A stretch of 64,000 bases of DNA from Streptomyces fradiae ATCC 10745 = DSM 40063 (lineage in GTDB: Bacteria; Actinomycetota; Actinomycetes; Streptomycetales; Streptomycetaceae). Position numbers and translations under genes: made by a program. Below are positions 59,201 through 64,000 of this stretch, one piece after another. Where the stretch lies: contig NZ_CP023696.1 in NCBI RefSeq assembly GCF_008704425.1, forward strand, positions 310,001-374,000, read 5' to 3'. The notes under the pieces are model-generated. The model made no database searches, was not told the origin of the DNA, and saw only the letters and a program-made list of their open reading frames with translations. Within the stretch, counting starts at the first letter, position 1. Every line of letters starts with the position of its first letter.

Positions 59201-60240
59201 GACGCCTCCTGTGTGCCGGTGCCGGACGTGGCAGGCGCTGAGCGCCGGTCCGGGCTGTTCGTGTCGCAACCCGTGTGCCCCGCCGCGCCGTTCCCATGTG
59301 CGCCGGAGGACCGGGGTCGGGGGCCGGCCGTGCCCGGGGCCTCTGTGGGGGCGGCCGTCCGCGGCTCCTGGCCGAGGAGGGCGGCCATGGTCCCGGCGGC
59401 GCGGACGGCGGCGTCCCCGCAGCAGTTGTTGAACAGCACGTGGACCTCGGCCGCGCGGTCGGCGAGGGCGCGGACGCGCGGCAGCCACTCGCGCAGTTCG
59501 TCCTCCGTGTAGTCGTGCCGGAAGCGCTCCTCCTTGCCGCCGGTGCCCCAGGCCGCGCTGCGGCCGTGGAACCGGACGACGGAGAGCGCGGGCGAGGTGA
59601 CCGGCACGTCCGGGGTCAGCGAGCCGGGCAGCCCCGCCGCGGTGTCCACGGCCACGGCCGCCATCCCGAGGCCGCCGAGGAGCGCGGCCGTGTCGGCCCG
59701 CCCGCCCTCCGCCCACCAGCCGGGGTGGCGGAACTCGACCGCCACCCGCCAGCCCCGCGTCCGCGCCCGGCACTCCTCGACGAACGCGCGGGTGCGCGGG
59801 CCCGGTTGCGCCCACGGCGGCAGCTGGAAGAGCACGGCGCCCATGCGGCCGGCGTCGCGCAGCGGGCCGAGCGCCGCGGCGAAGCGGTGCCACACCTCGT
59901 CCAGGAAGGCCGGGTCCGCCGGTGTGCGGCGGGTCCCGCCGTGCCGGGCGAGCGCGGGCCGCAGATCCGCGGGGAGCGCGGCAGGCCGGGTGGGGTGACC
60001 GGTGAGCAGGGAGAACGCCTTCACGTCGAAGCGGAAGCCGTCCGGGGTGCGCTCCGCCCAGAGCCGGCTGTTGCGGGCGCTGGGCATGCCGTAGTACGTG
60101 GAGTCGACCTCCACCAGCGGGAAGCGGTCCGCGTAGTGCCGCAGCCGCCCCTCCGCGTCGCGTCTGCCGCGCGGATACCAGCCGCTGGAGACCAGGGCCG
60201 GGTCCGTCCACGAGCAGGTTCCCGTCAGGATGCCGTCCAC
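59188..60240 (-). CDS. DUF72 TIM-barrel protein, copy 2
   Basis: A 350-residue DUF72 protein: LTGTCSWTDPALVSSGWYPR, FPLVEVDSTYYGMPS, FRFDVKAFSLLTGHPT, GAVLFQLPPWAQPGPR, AVEFRHPGWW, VVRFHGR and EVHVLFNNC. It is about 90 residues longer than copy 1 because of inserts and a disordered Pro/Thr-rich tail after residue about 290. GTG at 60240 is chosen as GGGGAG lies 8 nt upstream and the conserved domain starts at once. Confidence 0.88.
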   Translation of the reverse strand: MDGILTGTCSWTDPALVSSGWYPRGRRDAEGRLRHYADRFPLVEVDSTYYGMPSARNSRLWAERTPDGFRFDVKAFSLLTGHPTRPAALPADLRPALARHGGTRRTPADPAFLDEVWHRFAAALGPLRDAGRMGAVLFQLPPWAQPGPRTRAFVEECRARTRGWRVAVEFRHPGWWAEGGRADTAALLGGLGMAAVAVDTAAGLPGSLTPDVPVTSPALSVVRFHGRSAAWGTGGKEERFRHDYTEDELREWLPRVRALADRAAEVHVLFNNCCGDAAVRAAGTMAALLGQEPRTAAPTEAPGTAGPRPRSSGAHGNGAAGHTGCDTNSPDRRSAPATSGTGTQEASCPD

Positions 60241-60559
60241 GGTGTGCGCTCCCCTCCCAGGGCGTCTCGTCCACTCGCTCCCCTCCACCCGCCGCCCCTC
60301 CCGCGAGCCGGATCGTGGAGGGGCCGGTGCCCGGCCGTCGGAGGCCCGGTCGTCCCCGGCGGACCTCGCGGGCCGGGCCGTACGTCGGGCCGACCAGGGC
60401 GGGCCGCGCCGTACATCAGGCCGCCGCGGGCCGGGCCGCCTCGGGCCGGGCGCTCCCTGGGGCCCATGGCGACCGGGCCGTCCGGGGTGGGCGAGCCCCG
60501 GCCGCGCGTACGGGGGTACGGCGCGTCCGGGGCTCCTCGGGCCGGGGCTCGGTCGGCGG
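60241..60559. other. Intergenic GC-rich region
   Basis: About 320 bp before the DUF72 gene, next to the CBS remnant. Repeated CGGGCCG/CCGTAC pieces but no gene, terminator or promoter I can support. Confidence 0.4.
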
Positions 60560-60714
60560 AGAGGGCAGCATGCCCTTCAGCCTGTCGTCGGTGCCGCGGA
60601 CCGGCAGCGCCCCGGCGCCGGGGCGGGTCATCTTCTTCTTCGCGGCGTCGAGCACGGTCTCGTCTCGCGGACGCACTCGGCGCCCTCGGTCGTGATCTCT
60701 CGTGCCGTCGTCAT
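60560..60714 (-). pseudogene. CBS-domain protein remnant
   Basis: The minus strand from the ATG at 60714 reads MTTAREITTEGAECVRE, the usual start of a Streptomyces CBS-pair protein, with GGAGG upstream. One missing base near 60662 then throws it out of frame; in the next frame the protein resumes ETVLDAAKKKMTRPGAGALP, then RGTDDRLKGML, after which similarity stops where intact proteins continue TDRDIV. So the gene has a frameshift, an inserted Lys codon and a 3' truncation, keeping less than half of the first CBS motif. Confidence 0.8.
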
Positions 60715-60918
60715 GGTGGCGGCGTTCCTCCTCCGCGTCGCGCGACAGCGCCGCCCGGACCGGTGTCGTGGCCGGTGGATGGCGCTCGCACGCCACCACG
60801 GATAGCCCGTGATCGCGTGCGCTAAGTCGTTCTCCCCGCATGCGCAACCGCTGGCGGCGGCCCGCATGCTTCCGTACGGAGTGGGCACACGGACGTCCCC
60901 GAGTACGGAGGACGACGC

Positions 60919-61839
60919 ATGACGATGACGGAGCATCCGGTCGGGTGGCCCACGGGGCGCCGCCCCACCGCAGGGACCTGCCCCTCGTGCGCGGAGCGGA
61001 CCCGGCAGACCGGGATCCACCCGGTCGGGGGAACGGCGCACGGCGCGCAGGCACCGGCCCCGGAGGCTCCGGCCACGGCGGACCCGGCGGACCCGGCGGC
61101 GGACGCTTCCGCGTCGCACGCGCGGATCGGGGACACGCCGATCCTGGGCGCACCGACGGCGAAGGCGCCGACCGCGCAGGCCGCGGCGGCGGACGCCCCG
61201 GCCCCGGCGGCCCCCGCCGCGGTCCCGGTCGCGGCGGCGATGAAGGCCGCGGCCCCGGCCGCGGGGACACCCGCCGCGGGCAGGGGGGCGGCCCTCGTGA
61301 GCACGGGGACGCCGCCCCTTCCCGGCGCGGCCCCGCACCACGCGGTGGACCACGAGCGGCCCGAGACCGCGCGGGACCGCGTCAACCGCAGGTGGAACGA
61401 GATCCTGCAGGAGACGCGGGTGGCGCAGACGGGTGTGCAGATCCTCTTCGGATTCCTGCTGAGCGTCGCCTTCAGCCCGCTGTTCCGGGACCTGGCCATG
61501 GCCGACCGGGTGATCTACGTGATCACGGTGGTGCTGGGCGCGTCCGCGACCGCCTCCCTGATCGCCCCCGTGTCGCTGCACCGGTTCCTGTCGGGGCAGC
61601 GGATGAAGGACGAGATGGTGGACATCGCCCACAAGCTGATGATGTGCGGGATGGTCCTGCTCGCCCTCACGATCGGCTGCACCCTGCTGCTGATCCTCCA
61701 CGTCGTGGTGTCCGGCCTGCTCGCCGAGCTGCTCGTGGCCGGGGTGATGCTCTGGTTCGCGCTGTGCTGGTACGTACTCCCCCTGTGGCTGCGCCGCCGG
61801 TCCGCCAGGCGGCTCGCGCGGCGGTCGGTCCGGAGCTGA
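60919..61839 (+). CDS. DUF6328-like membrane protein with disordered N-terminus
   Basis: A 306-residue protein. Residues 1-155 are Ala/Pro/Thr-rich and disordered, with a possible Cys pair in GTCPSCAERTRQ. From about 155: RDRVNRRWNEILQETRVAQT, GVQILFGFLLSVAFSPLF, then three further hydrophobic segments (VIYVITVVLGASATASLIAP, MVLLALTIGCTLLLILHVVV, LLVAGVMLWFALCWYVLPLW) and a basic end. The membrane half matches DUF6328. ATG at 60919 has GGAGGA upstream. Ends 19 bp before the YbdK gene, probably one operon. Confidence 0.82.
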   Translation: MTMTEHPVGWPTGRRPTAGTCPSCAERTRQTGIHPVGGTAHGAQAPAPEAPATADPADPAADASASHARIGDTPILGAPTAKAPTAQAAAADAPAPAAPAAVPVAAAMKAAAPAAGTPAAGRGAALVSTGTPPLPGAAPHHAVDHERPETARDRVNRRWNEILQETRVAQTGVQILFGFLLSVAFSPLFRDLAMADRVIYVITVVLGASATASLIAPVSLHRFLSGQRMKDEMVDIAHKLMMCGMVLLALTIGCTLLLILHVVVSGLLAELLVAGVMLWFALCWYVLPLWLRRRSARRLARRSVRS

Positions 61840-61858
61840 AACCGAGAAAGGTGATGTC

Positions 61859-62950
61859 GTGCGGAGTGTGGGTGTCGAGGAAGAGCTGCTGCTCGTCGAC
61901 CGGGAGAACGGGGAGCCTCGTGCGCTGTCCCATGCGGTGCTGGCGGCGGCCTCACGCGACCCGCGGGGGAACGAGGAGGTGTTCGAGAGCGAACTCCAGC
62001 GCCAGCAGCTGGAGTTCGCGACCAGCCCGCGGACGGACATGGGGGATCTCGCCGAGGAGATCCGCCGCTGGCGGGCCGAGGCGGCCCGGCACGCCGAGGG
62101 TGTCGACGCCTCCGTCGCCGCCCTGGCGACGTCCCCGCTGGAGGTGAGCCCGACGCTCGGCACCGACGAGCGGCACCTGTGGCTGCAGGAGCACTTCGGC
62201 CTCACCACGCAGGAGCAGCTGACCTGCGGCTGCCATGTGCACGTGTCGGTGGAGTCCGACGAGGAGGGCGTGGCCGTACTGGACCGGATCCGGCCCTGGC
62301 TGCCGGTCGTGCTGGCGCTCAGCGCGAACTCGCCCTTCTGGCAGGGCGAGGACAGCGGGTACGCCAGCTACCGCAACCGGGTGTGGGGGCGGTGGCCCTC
62401 GGCGGGGCCCGTCGAGGTGTTCGGCTCCGCGGACCGGTACCACCAGCAGGTGGCCGACATGATCGCGAGCGGGGCGCTGCTGGACGAGGGGATGGTGTAC
62501 TTCGACGCCCGGCTGTCCAAGGCGTACCCGACGGTGGAGATCCGGGTGGCGGACGTGTGCCTGGACGCCTCCACGACGGTGCTGCTGGCCACGCTGCTGC
62601 GGGGCCTGGTGGACACGGCCGCGCGGGAGTGGCGCGACGGGGTGCCGCCGACGCGGCACGGGGTGGCGCTGCTGCGGCTGGCGACCTGGCGGGCGGCCCG
62701 TTCGGGCCTGGAAGGGGAGCTGATCCACCCGGAGACGATGCGCCCCGCCCCGGCGGAGGCGGTCGTGCGGGCGCTCTTCGACCACGTGCGGGAGGCGCTG
62801 GACGCGAACGGCGACACGGCGGGCGCCCAGAAGGCCCTCGCCGAGCTGCTGGACGGAGGCAACGGCGCCCGCGTGCAGCGGCGGATCCTGCACCGGACGG
62901 GAAGCCTGCGGTCCGTGGTGGCCGAGTGCGTCCGGCGCACCCTCGAGTAG
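61859..62950 (+). CDS. YbdK-family carboxylate-amine ligase (glutamate-cysteine ligase 2-like)
   Basis: A 363-residue enzyme. Seen: VGVEEELLLVD at the N-terminus with the metal Glu pair, LEFATSPRTDMGDLAEEIRR, TCGCHVHVSVESDEEGV with the HVHV motif, ALSANSPFWQGEDSGYASYR and YPTVEIRVADVC. YbdK proteins make weak gamma-glutamylcysteine activity; the actinobacterial substrate is usually unknown. GTG at 61859 is preceded by AAAGG. Confidence 0.92.
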   Translation: MRSVGVEEELLLVDRENGEPRALSHAVLAAASRDPRGNEEVFESELQRQQLEFATSPRTDMGDLAEEIRRWRAEAARHAEGVDASVAALATSPLEVSPTLGTDERHLWLQEHFGLTTQEQLTCGCHVHVSVESDEEGVAVLDRIRPWLPVVLALSANSPFWQGEDSGYASYRNRVWGRWPSAGPVEVFGSADRYHQQVADMIASGALLDEGMVYFDARLSKAYPTVEIRVADVCLDASTTVLLATLLRGLVDTAAREWRDGVPPTRHGVALLRLATWRAARSGLEGELIHPETMRPAPAEAVVRALFDHVREALDANGDTAGAQKALAELLDGGNGARVQRRILHRTGSLRSVVAECVRRTLE

Positions 62951-62971
62951 GCCCCTTGCCGCTTCGTTCCC

Positions 62972-63009
62972 CGCGTCCCCGCCCCGGCACCCGCCGGGGC
63001 GGGGACGCG
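62972..63009 (+). terminator. Strong terminator after YbdK gene
   Basis: Perfect 17-bp stem (62972-62988 with 62993-63009) and loop ACCC, 21 bp after the stop codon. Confidence 0.85.
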
Positions 63010-63106
63010 CGGGTGTGCGGTGGGGTGCGGTGTGCGGGTGGCCGGAGCGGGCCGCGCGCGGGACGGGCTCCGGGCCGGCGGACCACGGCGGCCGCGGAGC
63101 CGGGAC

Positions 63107-63465
63107 GTCGGGGCACCGCGGCCGTGGAGCCGGGAGCCAGGGCGTCGGGGCACCGCGGCCGTGGGGCGGGCCGGGGATGCTGCTCCCCGCGCCGGGGCCG
63201 AAGGCCCGGTGTGTGCGGGGCCGGGGCCGGCGTGCGGGCCGCAGAAGCCGGGGCGCGGGCCCGGCGGCCGGGTACGGGCCCGAGGACCGGGGCACGGGTC
63301 CGGAAGCCGCGGCCCCCGAAACAGGGCGCCCCGAAGCAGGGGCGCGCGGGCCCGAGACTGGGGGTCAGCCCCCGAAGCCGGGGCACGCGGGCACGAAGCC
63401 GGGACGCGCGGACCCGAAGCAGGCGGGCCCGGAGCAGGCGGGCCCGGAGCAGGCGGGCCCGGAGC
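63107..63465. repeat. Repeat-rich non-coding region
   Basis: GTCGGGGCACCGCGGCCGTG(G) occurs at 63107 and 63144; AGGCGGGCCCGGAGC occurs three times in tandem at 63421-63465; between them are degenerate GAAGCCGGGGCRCGCGGGC-like units. No gene is supportable from 63010 to 63490, although all frames are open over long stretches because of base composition. Confidence 0.75.
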
Positions 63466-63490
63466 CGGGGTCAGCCCCGGCGGTCGGCGG

Positions 63491-63694
63491 TCAGGAGGCC
63501 GGGCGGGACGGCGGCAGCGTCGTCTCGTCCGCCTTCTTCTCGCCGTTCTCCGCCTTCATCGCCGCGGCCTCGCTCTTGAGGATCCGCGCGGACTTGCCGA
63601 GGGAGCGCGCCATCTCCGGCAGCTTCTTGCTGCCGAAGAGCAGGACGACGACTCCGAGCACGATGGCGAGGTGCCAAGCGCTGAACGTTCCCAT
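63491..63694 (-). CDS. tatA: Sec-independent (Tat) translocase subunit TatA
   Basis: A 67-residue TatA/E protein: one membrane helix ([20 protein letters not shown], about 8-27), the F-G-x-x-K-L-P hinge, the amphipathic helix with R-x-x-G ([20 protein letters not shown]) and a charged tail. It forms the pore ring of the twin-arginine export system; TatC is not in this window. ATG at 63694 has AAGG/AGGG upstream. Confidence 0.95.
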   Translation of the reverse strand: MGTFSAWHLAIVLGVVVLLFGSKKLPEMARSLGKSARILKSEAAAMKAENGEKKADETTLPPSRPAS

Positions 63695-63968
63695 GTTCCC
63701 TACCTTCCGACCGGGCCGCGCCCCGGGGCGCCTGCGTCCGTGACCCTTCGGATCGTAGCCGTCGGAGGTGTACGCCGGACAAGAGGGCCATGTCGGAAGC
63801 GTGCGGGCCGTCTCCACCCGCCCCGGCGGCCGCAGCGCACCTCCATGGGGCCGGACATCGCGCGTCTTGTGCGGAATTCGGCCGATTAGTTGCCCAGGTA
63901 AAGTATTAGCAAGAAGCCCCCACGCAGTCCCCCTCCCGCACTCGACCCAGGCTCGAAGGAGATCCGCC

Positions 63969-64000
63969 GTGCCCGCTCCACGGATGAGCAGTACACCGCT
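63969..64000 (+). CDS. Start of an unidentified gene cut by the window end
   Basis: GTG at 63969 follows AAGGAG at a good distance and opens a frame reading [10 protein letters not shown] before the sequence ends. The 63695-63968 region upstream contains an AT-rich spot (TTAGTTGCCC and TATTAG near 63887-63909) suitable for a promoter. Product unknown. Confidence 0.5.
   Translation, partial: MPAPRMSSTP

Noticed and set aside
63890..63909. TTGCCC/TATTAG promoter for the last gene
   Set aside because: Spacing is 8 bp, so not a sigma-70-type pair; the AT-rich spot is only mentioned.
1..64000. tRNA, rRNA, integrase, transposase, phage genes
   Set aside because: None recognised on either strand; the window looks like ordinary chromosome with local decay.

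Overview
The window is very GC-rich (third codon positions almost always G or C), mostly GTG/ATG starts with GGAGG-type ribosome sites, plus several leaderless genes. With a rodlin, a complete conservon (cvnA-E), four cytochromes P450, a bacterial sesquiterpene synthase, a RheA/Hsp18 pair and a CebR-type cellulase operator, it reads as a Streptomyces (or very close relative) chromosome segment. I see no rRNA, tRNA, CRISPR, integrase or insertion sequence; two decayed genes are present.

Layout. 1-6.1 kb: a stress/dormancy block (universal stress proteins, XRE-flavin-nucleotide-binding protein, orphan cyclic-nucleotide-binding domain, CBS-CBS-BON protein, DUF1876-like protein, stand-alone PPDK N-terminal-like protein). 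6.2-8.6 kb: translationally coupled metallo-beta-lactamase/rhodanese and TauE/SafE exporter genes, probably persulfide/sulfite handling. 8.8-11.3 kb: P450 plus selinadiene-synthase-like terpene cyclase with a readable promoter and operator. 11.5-15.8 kb: conservon with every junction overlapping and a CYP157-like P450 lacking ExxR. 16.3-21.5 kb: TetR pseudogene, rodlin, a Gly/Pro-rich protein, a CYP158A-like P450, a streptogrisin-like protease. 21.6-25.7 kb: GH5-FnIII-CBM3 cellulase behind a perfect CebR-type operator, and a DHA2 drug exporter. 26.0-33.6 kb: PolX, then inositol catabolism (iolD, an unusual iolC-iolB gene fusion, divergent iolE-like gene). 33.8-37.8 kb: LysM/SLT wall hydrolase under a c-di-AMP riboswitch, vanadium haloperoxidase-like protein, FG-GAP-repeat secreted protein. 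38.1-40.4 kb: hsp18 with two DUF2267 genes, divergent from rheA across three RheA-type boxes. 40.5-45.1 kb: LpqY-SugABC-like trehalose-type ABC importer. 45.5-51.3 kb: subtilase, a double alpha/beta-hydrolase protein behind a MerR-type 19-bp-spacer promoter, M64 peptidase, XRE-TPR regulator, followed by a 38-bp minisatellite. 52.0-57.2 kb: DUF5997/LysR-like leaderless pair, DUF72 protein, NmtR-like sensor with divergent P1B-4 metal ATPase, small ABM-like protein. 57.3-64 kb: S12 serine hydrolase, second DUF72 protein, CBS pseudogene, DUF6328-like protein, YbdK-type ligase, TatA, and the start of one more gene.

Much of the content is secreted degradation (streptogrisin, cellulase, subtilase, M64, S12) combined with uptake and catabolism (trehalose-type ABC, inositol) and stress sensing (USP/CBS block, RheA, NmtR, c-di-AMP). 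The most distinctive local traits are long Pro/Ala/Gly low-complexity insertions in otherwise conserved proteins (IolC-IolB, TauE, LpqY, IolE-like, DUF6328), and unusually perfect intergenic hairpins serving as terminators. Coordinates of starts were chosen from ribosome sites, overlaps and family alignment as stated in each entry; functional names come from family recognition by eye, not from database searches.
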